A stretch of 64,000 nucleotides of DNA from contig NZ_CP011770.1 in the NCBI RefSeq assembly GCF_001028705.1, positions 1,987,501-2,051,500 of the forward strand. Direction: 5' to 3'. Numbering within the stretch: the first letter of the stretch is position 1; each line of letters starts with the position of its first letter. A program made the translations under genes and the position numbers. Below are positions 1-9,240 of the stretch, in pieces. The DNA comes from Croceicoccus naphthovorans. Its GTDB lineage: Bacteria > Pseudomonadota > Alphaproteobacteria > Sphingomonadales > Sphingomonadaceae. The notes below the pieces were generated by a model. It did no database searches and was not told the DNA's origin. It was given only the letters and a program-made list of their open reading frames with translations.

Positions 1-524
<524 letters not shown>

Positions 525-583
525 GGGATTTGCTCCTGAGTGGGCCTGAAATTGATTGCCGCCCCTCTAGCAATTGCACTATC

Positions 584-621
584 CGGTGATAAACGGCGTT
601 TTTGGCAAAGCATTATCACCG
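584..621. promoter_or_regulatory. Perfect 9-bp inverted repeat in the adhC/LysR divergent promoter
   Basis: CGGTGATAA at 584-592 is repeated as its exact reverse complement, TTATCACCG, at 613-621. Twenty bases separate the arms. The dyad fills most of the gap between the two divergent genes and ends 14 bases before the LysR start codon. Position and spacing suit a LysR-type recognition/activation site that also represses its own gene. This is inference from symmetry and place. Confidence 0.6.
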
Positions 622-635
622 AGAGGCAATAATAA

Positions 636-1529
636 ATGATCGGAGGCTGGGACGGGATCGAGGAGTTCGTCGCCGTCGCGCGGGCAGGTTCGTTCACCGC
701 CGGGGCCAAGGCCTTCGGCGCTTCTGTCACGCATATGAGCCGCGCCGTCGCCCGGCTGGAGGCGCGGCTGGAGACGCAGCTGTTCAACCGCACGACCCGC
801 TCGCTCTATCTTACCGACACGGGGCGCATTTTTCTCGACCAATGCCAGCGGCTGGTGGACGAGCGCGAGGAAGCCATCGCGGGCATCGCATCGCAGGGCG
901 AGCCGCGCGGGGCCTTGCGGCTAACCTGCTCCTATGCCTTGGGCGAGCAATTCGTCGCGCCGCTGGTCCGCGAATTCGCGCAGGAGAACCCCGGCTTGTC
1001 GGTGACGCTCGACCTCGACAACGATGTCGTCGATATCGTCAGCCGGGGCTACGACCTTGCCGTTCGCACCGGCCACCTTGAAGATTCGCGCCTGATCGCT
1101 ACCCGCGTCGCACAGCGCGAACTCGTCACCGTCGCTTCGCGCCACTACCTGTCCGAACATGGCGAACCGCGAGAGATCGCGGAACTGACCGCGCACGACT
1201 GCCTCGTCGGATCGGCCTCGCAATGGCATTTCCGCCGGGGCCAGACGTTCCGCCCGCATGGCCGTTGGCATTGCAACAGCGGGACCACGGTGGTCGAGGC
1301 CTGCCTTGCCGGAATGGGCGTGTGCCAGTTGCCCGCCTTCTACGTGCGCGAACACATCGCCGCCGGTCGCTTGCAGGAAGTGCTGGAGGACGAGCGGCCA
1401 GAGGACGAGCCGATCTGGGCGATCTATCCCACCCGCCGCCACCTTTCGCCCAAGATCAGCGGCATGGTCGCCCTGTTGCGCAGCGGGTTGCAGGCGCGGC
1501 TGGACGCGGCGAAGAGCCGCTACGCCTGA
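636..1529 (+). CDS. LysR-family transcriptional regulator
   Basis: 297-residue DNA-binding regulator of the usual LTTR length. The winged helix-turn-helix occupies about residues 1-65 (EEFVAVARAGSFTAGAKAFGASVTHMSRAVARLEARL), followed by the type 2 periplasmic-binding-like effector domain from about residue 90. The helix-turn-helix and linker resemble the AaeR/DsdC-like branch, but the effector cannot be read from sequence. It is transcribed away from the glutathione-dependent formaldehyde dehydrogenase gene, and a perfect inverted repeat lies between them, so it probably controls that gene and itself. The ATG at 636 follows GAGAGG at 621-626. The 3' end overlaps the convergent GNAT gene by ten bases. 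Confidence 0.92.
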   Translation: MIGGWDGIEEFVAVARAGSFTAGAKAFGASVTHMSRAVARLEARLETQLFNRTTRSLYLTDTGRIFLDQCQRLVDEREEAIAGIASQGEPRGALRLTCSYALGEQFVAPLVREFAQENPGLSVTLDLDNDVVDIVSRGYDLAVRTGHLEDSRLIATRVAQRELVTVASRHYLSEHGEPREIAELTAHDCLVGSASQWHFRRGQTFRPHGRWHCNSGTTVVEACLAGMGVCQLPAFYVREHIAAGRLQEVLEDERPEDEPIWAIYPTRRHLSPKISGMVALLRSGLQARLDAAKSRYA

Positions 1530-2110
1530 AGATCGCGCAGCCAGTACTGCATCGCCTTCTCGGTCTCACCCGCTTCGCGGTGATCCTTCCACGCCAGCCA
1601 CGTGATCAGCCCCGGAACCGGCGCATAGCCCCGCCCTCGCCAGAACGCGTCGAGCGGGCGATAGCCCTCTGGCCGGTCGGGATGACCCTCAGGCCGGATT
1701 ACGGCGGCAAAACAGGTCGTCTTCGCGCCCCATTCGCGCGCCCGTGCCTCGCGGTGGTCGAAGAAGGCATGGCCGATCCCCTGCCCGCGATATCCGGGCA
1801 GCAACACGCTTTCCCCGAAATAGAACATCGTCGCGGTATCCAGTCCGCGTTCCTCGAAAGGCCGCCGAAACTCCGCCTTTTGCGACGGCATCGGCGAAGC
1901 GGTCGCCGCGCCGACGATCCGGTCCCCATCGAACGCCGCGACCATGACCGACCCCGGCTCGGACACGAATTCGCGCAGGTACTCCGCCTCGTAAGCAGGG
2001 TCGCCGTCATAGAGATAGGGAAAGGCCGCGAACACCGCGATGCGCAGCGCGGCCAGATCGTCGGTCGCCGCCGCGATCTCCGGTCCCGTCAGTGCCCTTA
2101 TCTCGACCAT
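1520..2110 (-). CDS. GNAT-family N-acetyltransferase
   Basis: 196-residue acetyl-CoA-dependent N-acyltransferase. The GNAT fold shows in the central strand-turn motif LPGYRGQGIGHAFFDHRE (the Q/RxxGxG/A pyrophosphate-binding loop) near residues 100-117, preceded by the strand that ends FYFGESVL. The substrate is unknown. I take the ATG at 2110 (MVEIRALTGPEI) because alignment-like residues begin there; an upstream in-frame ATG at 2164 would add 18 basic residues that look like noise. It converges on the LysR gene with a ten-base overlap and is probably monocistronic. Confidence 0.85.
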   Translation of the reverse strand: MVEIRALTGPEIAAATDDLAALRIAVFAAFPYLYDGDPAYEAEYLREFVSEPGSVMVAAFDGDRIVGAATASPMPSQKAEFRRPFEERGLDTATMFYFGESVLLPGYRGQGIGHAFFDHREARAREWGAKTTCFAAVIRPEGHPDRPEGYRPLDAFWRGRGYAPVPGLITWLAWKDHREAGETEKAMQYWLRDLQA

Positions 2111-2235
2111 GTTCGCCCTTATGCCATTGCGCGCGACAGATAGGGCACGACGCGCCGTCGCCAAGATTTTATTTTCCTACACCCCGCCCGATCTGGCCTT
2201 GGCAGTTGCCCCCTATGCCTCAGGAGCCCGCCCCT

Positions 2236-2649
2236 ATGCCCGTTCTCGATTCGCTGATCGTTCCCATCACCCGCATTATCGACAAGGTCATCCCCGACCG
2301 CGAAGCACGCGAAAAGGCCAAGCTGGAACTGCTGAAACTGCAAGGCTCGCAAGAGATGGAGATGGTGGAGGCCCGCCTGTCCGCCATCGTCGCCGAAGCC
2401 AATTCGAAAGACCCGTGGACCAGCCGCGCCCGTCCGGCATTTCTCTATGTGATGTATGCGCTGGTCCTGTTCGCGATCCCGATGGGCCTGATCGCGGCGT
2501 TCAATCCGCAGACCGCCGTCGCCATTGCCGATGGCATGACGCGCTATCTCAACGGCTTGCCCGAACCGCTCTACGCCCTCTTCGGCACCGGCTATCTCGG
2601 CTATACCGTCGCCCGCCAGTGGGGAAAGGTTAAGGGAGTGGATCGGTAA
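2236..2649 (+). CDS. 3TM holin of the gene-transfer-agent release type
   Basis: 137-residue membrane protein of the family annotated as holin of 3TMs, for gene-transfer release. An amphipathic N-terminal segment (IVPITRIIDKVIPDREAREK) and a short charged helix precede two clear hydrophobic segments (FLYVMYALVLFAIPMGLIAAF and a region around LYALFGTGYLGYTVARQW). Such holins help release gene-transfer-agent particles by opening the inner membrane. No GTA capsid genes are nearby, so it is an isolated copy. The start at 2236 is chosen because AGGAG at 2221-2225 is correctly spaced; an ATG at 2215 lacks this. Confidence 0.75.
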   Translation: MPVLDSLIVPITRIIDKVIPDREAREKAKLELLKLQGSQEMEMVEARLSAIVAEANSKDPWTSRARPAFLYVMYALVLFAIPMGLIAAFNPQTAVAIADGMTRYLNGLPEPLYALFGTGYLGYTVARQWGKVKGVDR

Positions 2650-2751
2650 GCCTTCCCTACCTTGCGGGGCAAATTGCCCATGCGCCCCCTTGCGATTGGC
2701 TGCGGACACGCGTAGCGCCCAGCCAATCGCAAACCGCACAGACGGGGAAAC

Positions 2752-3249
2752 ATGGGCGACACCAAGCCTTCCGCAAGCGCCGGCGCACGCCGCTCCGGCA
2801 TGAATGTTGACAGCACGCTCGTCCGCGAGCTTGCCGAATTGCTGGCCGAAACGGGTCTGACAGAGATCGAGGTCGAAGACGGCGATCGCAAGATCAAGGT
2901 CTCGCGCGCGGCTACCATGGCTGCCGCGCCGATCGCGATGCATGCGCCCGCCGCTCTGGCTGCGCCTGCCCCCCCGGCTGCGCCCGCCGCCGAAGCCGCG
3001 CCTGCCGCCGCTCCGGTCGATGCGGTGAAGTCGCCGATGGTCGGCACCGCATATCTCTCGCCCGAACCCGGCGCGGCCAACTTCGTCGAAGTCGGCAAGG
3101 CGGTGAAGGCGGGTGAGACGCTGCTGATCGTAGAGGCGATGAAGGTGATGAACGCCATCCCCGCGCCCAAGGCCGGCACGATCAGCAAGATCCTTGTCGG
3201 GAACGCCGAACCGGTCGAATTCGACCAGCCTCTCGTCGTCATCGACTAA
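2752..3249 (+). CDS. accB: Acetyl-CoA carboxylase biotin carboxyl carrier protein
   Basis: 165-residue carrier that holds biotin for acetyl-CoA carboxylase, the first step of fatty-acid synthesis. The C-terminal biotinyl domain carries EAMKVMNAI, in which the Lys is the biotinylation site (the family norm is EAMKMMN). An Ala/Pro-rich linker (residues about 65-88) separates it from the N-terminal helix [18 protein letters not shown]. accC follows after 14 bases, the usual accBC operon. The ATG at 2752 has a weak GGGG ribosome site; an alternative ATG at 2800 ([11 protein letters not shown]) matches the usual BCCP start better but has no ribosome site. Confidence 0.95.
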   Translation: MGDTKPSASAGARRSGMNVDSTLVRELAELLAETGLTEIEVEDGDRKIKVSRAATMAAAPIAMHAPAALAAPAPPAAPAAEAAPAAAPVDAVKSPMVGTAYLSPEPGAANFVEVGKAVKAGETLLIVEAMKVMNAIPAPKAGTISKILVGNAEPVEFDQPLVVID

Positions 3250-3263
3250 GCAGGGGCGAAGAC

Positions 3264-4613
3264 ATGGCCATTACCCGGATCCTGATCGCCAACCGCGGCG
3301 AGATCGCGCTGCGCGTCCACCGCGCCGCGCACGAGATGGGGATCGAGACGGTCGCGGTTCACTCGACCGCGGATGCCGATGCAATGCACGTGCGCCTGGC
3401 CGATCAGGCCGTGTGCATCGGCCCGCCTGCGGCTGCCGACAGTTATCTCAACATGGCGGCGATCATCTCCGCCGCAGAGATCACCGGGGCAGACGCGGTG
3501 CATCCGGGCTATGGCTTCCTGTCGGAAAACGCCAAGTTCGCAGAAATCGTCGAGGCGCACGGGCTGAAATGGATCGGGCCGAAGCCTGAACATATCCGCA
3601 CCATGGGCGACAAGATCGCGGCCAAGGAAACGGCGGGCGCACTGGGCCTGCCGCTGGTGCCGGGGTCCGACGGCGCGGTTTCCGAAGTGGAAGAAGCGCG
3701 CAAGATCGCGGCCGAGATCGGCTATCCGGTCATCATCAAGGCGGCCAGCGGCGGCGGTGGTCGCGGCATGAAGGTGTGCGAGGGCGAAGACACCCTCGAA
3801 ACGCTGATGAAGCAGGCCGGAAGCGAAGCGAAAGCCGCGTTTGGCGATGCCACGGTCTATATCGAGAAATACCTCGGCAATCCGCGCCATATCGAATTTC
3901 AGGTGTTTGGCGACGGTGAAGGCAACGCGATCCATCTGGGTGAGCGCGACTGCTCGCTGCAGCGCCGCCACCAGAAGGTTCTGGAAGAAGCGCCCTCCCC
4001 CGTCATCGGCAATGCCGAGCGCGAGCGGATGGGCAGCATCTGCGCCAAGGCGATGGCCGAAATGGGCTATCGCGGTGCGGGGACGATCGAGTTCCTGTGG
4101 GAAAACGGAGAGTTCTACTTCATCGAGATGAACACCCGTTTGCAGGTGGAGCATCCGGTGACAGAGGCGATCACCGGCGTCGACCTTGTCCGTGAACAAA
4201 TTCGGATCGCCGACGGCAAACCGCTCTCGGTGCGTCAGGAAGAACTGCACTTCACCGGCCACGCCATCGAGTGTCGGATCAATGCGGAAAACGCGTTCAC
4301 CTTCGCGCCGAGCCCGGGCCTGGTGACAAGCTATCACGCGGCAGGCGGCATGCACGTGCGCGTCGATTCCGGCCTCTATGCCGGGTACCGCATCCCGCCG
4401 TACTACGATTCGATGATCGCCAAGCTGATCGTTTATGGCCGCACGCGCGAAGGCTGCATCATGCGGTTGAAGCGCGCGCTGGAAGAAATGGTTGTCGAAG
4501 GCGTTCAGACTTCGATCCCGCTGCATCAGGAACTGATCCGGCAGAACGACGTGCTGAACGGCGACTATTCGATCAAGTGGCTCGAGGAGTGGCTGGCCAA
4601 GCGCGAGGTCTGA
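3264..4613 (+). CDS. accC: Acetyl-CoA carboxylase, biotin carboxylase subunit
   Basis: 449-residue ATP-grasp enzyme that carboxylates the biotin on AccB using bicarbonate and ATP. The length is that of a stand-alone AccC. Visible features are the N-terminal [18 protein letters not shown], the glycine-rich ATP loop [13 protein letters not shown], the catalytic [19 protein letters not shown] region, and [16 protein letters not shown] with its metal and bicarbonate residues. It forms an operon with accB. It ends seven bases before the convergent lipoprotein gene. Confidence 0.97.
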   Translation: MAITRILIANRGEIALRVHRAAHEMGIETVAVHSTADADAMHVRLADQAVCIGPPAAADSYLNMAAIISAAEITGADAVHPGYGFLSENAKFAEIVEAHGLKWIGPKPEHIRTMGDKIAAKETAGALGLPLVPGSDGAVSEVEEARKIAAEIGYPVIIKAASGGGGRGMKVCEGEDTLETLMKQAGSEAKAAFGDATVYIEKYLGNPRHIEFQVFGDGEGNAIHLGERDCSLQRRHQKVLEEAPSPVIGNAERERMGSICAKAMAEMGYRGAGTIEFLWENGEFYFIEMNTRLQVEHPVTEAITGVDLVREQIRIADGKPLSVRQEELHFTGHAIECRINAENAFTFAPSPGLVTSYHAAGGMHVRVDSGLYAGYRIPPYYDSMIAKLIVYGRTREGCIMRLKRALEEMVVEGVQTSIPLHQELIRQNDVLNGDYSIKWLEEWLAKREV

Positions 4614-4620
4614 CCCGCGC

Positions 4621-5202
4621 TCAGCTTAGCACCGACGCTTCCGAAACGAGGATAATCTCGCACGCGCCCGCGCCCTGATCGGTGCGGGTGCGCGATGTTT
4701 TCCAGCGCCCGCCATCGGGCGCGAAAATATCGACCAGGTGCCCGCGCAGCCGCACGACATCGCCACGCCCGATCCCGTCGATCGCATCGGCAACGTCGTC
4801 GTTGGCGGGGACAAGGTGCCAGTTGGCGGAATGCTTGCCGAACCGCCGCACGCGCGGGTCCTGCCACGCCTCCGGCCCGGCGCGCCAGTAATAGAACCGG
4901 CCCGACTGGCGGATCGAAATACGCCCATGAACATCGGCCCGCGCGCCCTCTCCCCACGCCACGGCCAGATCGGTCGGCGCATATTCGGCGAAATCATCCG
5001 CGATCCAACCGTCGTAGTCTGCACGTGCCAGTACCAGCACATCGGCCTGAAACGTCGCCACCTTGCGGATACCGCGCACGTCGGTCGCCACCTCTGACAT
5101 CATCGATTGCTGCGGCGTGCCGACATGGGGATCGCGCGACTCCGCGTTACAGGCGGCCAGCGTCAAGAACGACAGGAAAGCCAGTCGCCGCAAAGACACC
5201 AT
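4621..5202 (-). CDS. Putative lipoprotein of unknown function
   Basis: 193 residues with a short signal peptide ending in a lipobox (FLTLAAC, Cys at about residue 18), so it is probably anchored to a membrane facing the periplasm. The body is rich in Trp, Tyr and acidic residues, with a motif YYWRAGPEAWQDPRVRRF and a later DVVRLRGHLVDIF; nothing identifies a catalytic function. It starts only three bases after the stop of the Lrp-type regulator, so the two are probably one operon. I do not recognise the family. Confidence 0.7.
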   Translation of the reverse strand: MVSLRRLAFLSFLTLAACNAESRDPHVGTPQQSMMSEVATDVRGIRKVATFQADVLVLARADYDGWIADDFAEYAPTDLAVAWGEGARADVHGRISIRQSGRFYYWRAGPEAWQDPRVRRFGKHSANWHLVPANDDVADAIDGIGRGDVVRLRGHLVDIFAPDGGRWKTSRTRTDQGAGACEIILVSEASVLS

Positions 5203-5205
5203 GTG

Positions 5206-5667
5206 TCACCCCAGGGGCACGCCCGGCAGGTTCTTGGCGTTGCGGATGACAAGACTGGTCTTCACGCTGGCGACATTTGGCGCGGGCGTCAGGTGGCTGG
5301 TCAGGAATTCCTGAAAGCTTTGCAGGTCCTTGCTCACGATTTTCAGGATAAAGTCGATCTCACCGTTCAGCATGTGACATTCGCGCACTTCCGGCAGGGT
5401 CGCGACATGCTCTTCGAAGGCGCGCAGCGATTCCTCGGCCTGGCTCTTCAGGCTGACCATGGCGAAGACGGTGATCGTAAATCCCAGCGTCGCGGGGTCG
5501 AGATCGGCGTGATAGCCACGGATCGCACCGCTTTCCTCCAGCGCGCGGACCCGTCGCAGGCACGGCGGCGCGGTCAGGCCGACGCGGCCCGCCAATTCGA
5601 CATTCGTGATCCGCCCCTCTTCCTGCAATTCGGACAGAAGCCGGCGGTCTATCTCGTCAAATTCCAT
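5206..5667 (-). CDS. Lrp/AsnC-family transcriptional regulator
   Basis: 153-residue regulator of standard Lrp length. An N-terminal winged helix (DEIDRRLLSELQEEGRITNVELAGRVGLTAPPCLRRVRALE) binds DNA. The C-terminal RAM domain (AMVSLKSQ and VRECHMLNGEIDFILKIVSKDL) binds an amino acid and oligomerises. The start MEFDEID at 5667 is the family start; an upstream in-frame ATG at 5712 adds 15 residues without similarity. It precedes a lipoprotein gene by three bases and diverges from the sensor kinase gene. Confidence 0.92.
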   Translation of the reverse strand: MEFDEIDRRLLSELQEEGRITNVELAGRVGLTAPPCLRRVRALEESGAIRGYHADLDPATLGFTITVFAMVSLKSQAEESLRAFEEHVATLPEVRECHMLNGEIDFILKIVSKDLQSFQEFLTSHLTPAPNVASVKTSLVIRNAKNLPGVPLG

Positions 5668-5928
5668 CGCATGCACCTTCAAGCAAAACGACCGGTCGCG
5701 CCCGCGAAGCACGATCAGCGAAACTAAACTGCCCCAGCGTAGTCTCGACAGGCATTTTAATGGCCGTGTCGAGCAATTTTGTAACTATGCCGACCACTGT
5801 CCCTTTTTGCAACGCGTTCCGCAGGGGCTTTGCGCAAACTTAACCCCGCGTTTACCGAAGCTGCGGGACGGAATCACGGCTGCAAGAGACCCCTTGATCG
5901 CGCGGCTGCCGTCCCAACCGGGGGTTTG

Positions 5929-7608
5929 ATGACACTGGACGATCGCTTGCGTACTGTGCTCGAAGTCGCTGCCGACAGCGATGGTTCGGCGCGCGCGCAA
6001 TATCGTCAACTGGTCGACTTGCTTGGCAGCGGCAAGACCGTTGCCGACGGCTCTCTGATCGCCGCCGCGTTCCTTCGGCTGGGCGCACTGGCGCGCCGCA
6101 TCCCGGCCGGCGAACGCGCGGCGATCCTTGCCGATCCGGCCCTGCGCCTTCGCTCCCCACCGCTTGTGGCCCAACTGTGCGAGGGCGAGCAGCCAGTGGC
6201 CGACGCCGCCATCGATGCCGCCGATCTAGACGAAGACGGCTGGACGGTGCTGACCAGCGTGCTGGACGACAGGTTGCAGGCGCGTGTGCGCAATGCCCGG
6301 TTGAAGGGCCGTGCGCGCCAGGGAGAGAACAAGCCGCCACTCCTGATGCAGCGCACCGCGCACCGAAGCTCGATCCTCGACGACCTGACGCCAAGCGCGC
6401 CGATGCCCAGCCGCCTGCCCAAGGCCGAGCCTGCCCAACCGAAAACGCCAGAGTTGCACGACATTTCCGACATCGTCGCGCGCATCGAACGCTTTCGCCT
6501 GAAACGCCGCGAACAGGCAGTAGACGAGGCATTGGGCAAACCGCGCGAGGAAGAGCCACTGGAACTGACCGACGCGATCGAGCCGGAGGCCGCCGCTCCG
6601 CCGATCGCCGCGCGCGAAGTGGACTGCATGATTTCGCCAGAGGGCCGGATCAACTGGGCCGACCGCCTCGCCCCGATGCTATCGGGCCTGATCCTCTCGG
6701 CATCCGGCGACGCCGCCGCGCGTCTGGACGAGGCGACTGCCACGGCACTGCGCCGCCAACAGGCCGTGCGCGGCGGCAAGGTCACGATTGCCGCATCCCC
6801 GGTCATATCGGGCGAATGGCGGCTTGATGCCGCGCCCAATTTCGATCCGGTGGGCCGCTTCCTTGGCCACCATGCCCGTCTGACCCGCAGGCTGGACACA
6901 GAGACCGACGCACGCGGCACGCTGGTGCGACAGGCGCTGCATGAACTGCGCACGCCGATAAACGCGTTGCAGGGTTTTTCGGAGATCATTCAGCAGCAGC
7001 TGTTCGGCCCCGTTCCGCACCAATACCGCGCACTGGCCGCCGGGATCGCGGGCGAGACGGCTGCGCTGCTGGCCGGATTGGACGAGGTGGACCGGCTGGT
7101 CCGGCTGCGGCTGGGCAATCGCAAGTTGGCGGAGGGTGAGACCGCGCTTGGTCCCCTCGTTGCCTCGCTGGCCGAACAGGTCCGCCCAATGCTGGGATCG
7201 CGCGGCGCGCTTCTGGTCGGGCAGTGGGCCGATCCCGATGTCGTCGTCTCTGTCGCCCGCGCGGAACTGGAACGCAGCTTCTGGCGCGTCCTCGCCGTCG
7301 CGGCGGCGGCAGCTGGCGACGGAGATCGCGTGGCGATGGGCCTGACCGCGCAGGACGACCGCGCAACGCTGTCGATTTCGCTTCCCGCTGCGCTGGCGGC
7401 GATGGACGACGAAGCGCTCTACGGTGCCTCGGCCAAGGACGAACGGTCGCTGGCCGTCGGTCTGCTCGGTCGCGGCTTCGCCTTGCGGCTGGCGGCGGCA
7501 GAGGCCCGCGCGGCTGGCGGCTCGCTGGAACGGCAAGACGATGCGCTGATCTTTACGCTGCCCTGCCACAATGCAGAGGCCGAATCTCACAGCGAAGTAG
7601 CGGCCTGA
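5929..7608 (+). CDS. Sensor histidine kinase, cytoplasmic
   Basis: 559 residues. The dimerisation/phosphoacceptor helix is clear: LVRQALHELRTPINALQGFSEII, with the His before ELRTP, at about residues 325-347. A C-terminal ATPase-like domain follows, with weak glycine boxes (the last near SLAVGLLGRGFALRLAAA). The N-terminal 300 residues are Ala- and Arg-rich, lack membrane segments and contain a possible PAS-like part (DCMISPEGRINWADRLAPML). No response regulator is adjacent, so it is an orphan. The start at 5929 follows a G-rich stretch; an earlier ATG (5830) would add 33 residues of non-homologous sequence. Confidence 0.82.
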   Translation: MTLDDRLRTVLEVAADSDGSARAQYRQLVDLLGSGKTVADGSLIAAAFLRLGALARRIPAGERAAILADPALRLRSPPLVAQLCEGEQPVADAAIDAADLDEDGWTVLTSVLDDRLQARVRNARLKGRARQGENKPPLLMQRTAHRSSILDDLTPSAPMPSRLPKAEPAQPKTPELHDISDIVARIERFRLKRREQAVDEALGKPREEEPLELTDAIEPEAAAPPIAAREVDCMISPEGRINWADRLAPMLSGLILSASGDAAARLDEATATALRRQQAVRGGKVTIAASPVISGEWRLDAAPNFDPVGRFLGHHARLTRRLDTETDARGTLVRQALHELRTPINALQGFSEIIQQQLFGPVPHQYRALAAGIAGETAALLAGLDEVDRLVRLRLGNRKLAEGETALGPLVASLAEQVRPMLGSRGALLVGQWADPDVVVSVARAELERSFWRVLAVAAAAAGDGDRVAMGLTAQDDRATLSISLPAALAAMDDEALYGASAKDERSLAVGLLGRGFALRLAAAEARAAGGSLERQDDALIFTLPCHNAEAESHSEVAA

Positions 7609-7669
7609 CACCTCCGATCCGCACAATCGCTTGCCATGCCGCCCAGCCTTGGCTAGGCGCGCTTGCCAC

Positions 7670-7742
7670 GGGCCTGTAGCTCAGCGGTTAGAGCTGGCCG
7701 CTCATAACGGCTAGGTCGCGGGTTCGAATCCTGCCGGGCCCA
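7670..7742 (+). tRNA. tRNA with CAT anticodon, probably tRNA-Ile2
   Basis: The cloverleaf is complete: acceptor arms GGGCCTG and CGGGCCC, D arm AGCTCAGCGGTTAGAGCT, anticodon loop CTCATAA, T arm with GGTTCGAATCC. The anticodon CAT could be Met or the lysidine-modified Ile2. The C4-C5 acceptor bases and the compact D loop resemble E. coli ileX rather than elongator tRNA-Met. The 3' CCA is not encoded (ACCG follows the acceptor). Confidence 0.9.
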
Positions 7743-7789
7743 CCGTGATAGTTTTTCCGAACCTGAAATCAGGAACGGAACGAAAGGGT

Positions 7790-7866
<77 letters not shown>

Positions 7867-8058
7867 ATTCTTTCAATGACTTAGTCGGCAAATAGCGCGC
7901 GGCTACGGGCCACGGGTAGGCATCAAGTGCGGTCTGCCAAGACCCACCACCTTGGTCTACGGCAGTCGCCTTGGGGCGTAGCCGATGTTCGCTTCGAAAA
8001 ATCAGAAGCGGCCCGGCGATCGCTTACGCCTCGAAATGCCCGATGCGTCACCGATCTT

Positions 8059-9240
8059 TCAAAACCAGAACCGCACGCCGACAACGTAGTTCGTCACGCT
8101 CGGGTCTTCGCCCGCAATGCGGGCATAGTCCGCGCTTTGGTCCAATTTCCATTCCTGTTCGATGCCAACATAGGGAGCGAACTCGCGCGCAAATTCATAG
8201 CGCAGCCGCAATCCCAGTTCGATCGAATCGAGACCAGCCCCAATCCCCAGCTCCGGGACATCTTGCGCAGACAGGCTCAGTTCGGCGCGCGGCTGCAGGA
8301 TGAGGCGCTGGGTGACGCGTTGGTCCAGCTCGGCCTCGATCCGCGCGGTCAGGTCGCCTTTGGTCGAGAGGAATGCAGCCGCGTCAACCTCGAACATGTA
8401 AGGCGCCAGACCCTGTACGCCGATGGCGGCATGCGTGCGCCTGGGGCCGGTCAAATCCTGCCGGACACCGGCCTGCAAGTCCCACCAAGGCCCGATCGCA
8501 TGGCTCCACATGGCCTGGATTTCGGCGGACTCGGGGCTTTCGCCGAACGTGCCCTCGCCCTCGCTCTTGAACCAGAACTTGTCGAGGTCGCCGCCGTAAT
8601 AGCCCTGTACGTCCCACAAGTAGCCATCGCCGCCTTCCCGCACGCGATATTCGGCGCGGTCGCCTTGGAACCAGAACACGGTCATCCCGCCATTCTCTTT
8701 ACGCAGAGCGCTACGCGAGGCTCGCATGGCTTCGGCGCCCCAGATCGCGTCGGCGGCGCGTGGCGGTCCCGATCCCGCCGAAGCGGGAGGCGGACCTTGC
8801 GGAATTGGCGTCATGTCCATCGCGCCATGATCCATGGTACCGTGATCCTTGGTACGGTGATCCATGGACGCTTCTTCATGCGATTGCATACTTTCGTGGC
8901 CCATCGCGGAATGGTCCATGTCTTCCATGGCGGATTGGTCCATCCCGTGCATCTGGCCATGATCCATCGCCGAATGGTCCATCACGGAATGGTCCATGCC
9001 GGAGTGGTCCATGCCGGAATGGCCATCAGTCCGATCGGCGGGGACGGGTTCGGCCGGTTGCGCCGCCGGCGCGCAAGCCCCCTCGGCTACCGGATGGCCC
9101 ATGGCACGATGACGCGCGGCCTCCGCCTCGCATTCGGTCTGGGCGGATGGTTGCGCGTCAGGCATTGCGTGGCCCGAATGATCCTGCGCGACAGCGGGGG
9201 TGGCAGTGCCCACAAGGAGCATGAAGGCGAGCCAGCGCAT
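8059..9240 (-). CDS. copB: Copper resistance protein B, outer-membrane
   Basis: 393-residue CopB/PcoB family protein. A signal peptide (MRWLAFMLLVGTATPAVAQ) is followed by a Met/His-rich segment at about residues 80-145, built from MDHSGMDHS-like units that are typical Cu(I)/Cu(II)-binding stretches. The last about 200 residues form the conserved CopB beta-barrel domain (GDRAEYRVREGG, LWDVQGYYGGDLDKFWFKSEGE) and end in a hydrophobic-aromatic VVGVRFWF, usual for an outer-membrane barrel. Its ATG shares one base with the copA stop (TGATG), so translation is coupled. It is expected to be induced by copper through the CsoR operators upstream of copA. Confidence 0.93.
   Translation of the reverse strand: MRWLAFMLLVGTATPAVAQDHSGHAMPDAQPSAQTECEAEAARHRAMGHPVAEGACAPAAQPAEPVPADRTDGHSGMDHSGMDHSVMDHSAMDHGQMHGMDQSAMEDMDHSAMGHESMQSHEEASMDHRTKDHGTMDHGAMDMTPIPQGPPPASAGSGPPRAADAIWGAEAMRASRSALRKENGGMTVFWFQGDRAEYRVREGGDGYLWDVQGYYGGDLDKFWFKSEGEGTFGESPESAEIQAMWSHAIGPWWDLQAGVRQDLTGPRRTHAAIGVQGLAPYMFEVDAAAFLSTKGDLTARIEAELDQRVTQRLILQPRAELSLSAQDVPELGIGAGLDSIELGLRLRYEFAREFAPYVGIEQEWKLDQSADYARIAGEDPSVTNYVVGVRFWF

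Noticed and set aside
3246..4526. 426-residue open frame opposite accC
   Set aside because: Same reason: accC is unmistakable and the other frame is compositionally a shadow.
8820..9010. Tandem DNA repeat in copB
   Set aside because: These are codons of the Met/His-rich MDHS segment, explained by the protein.
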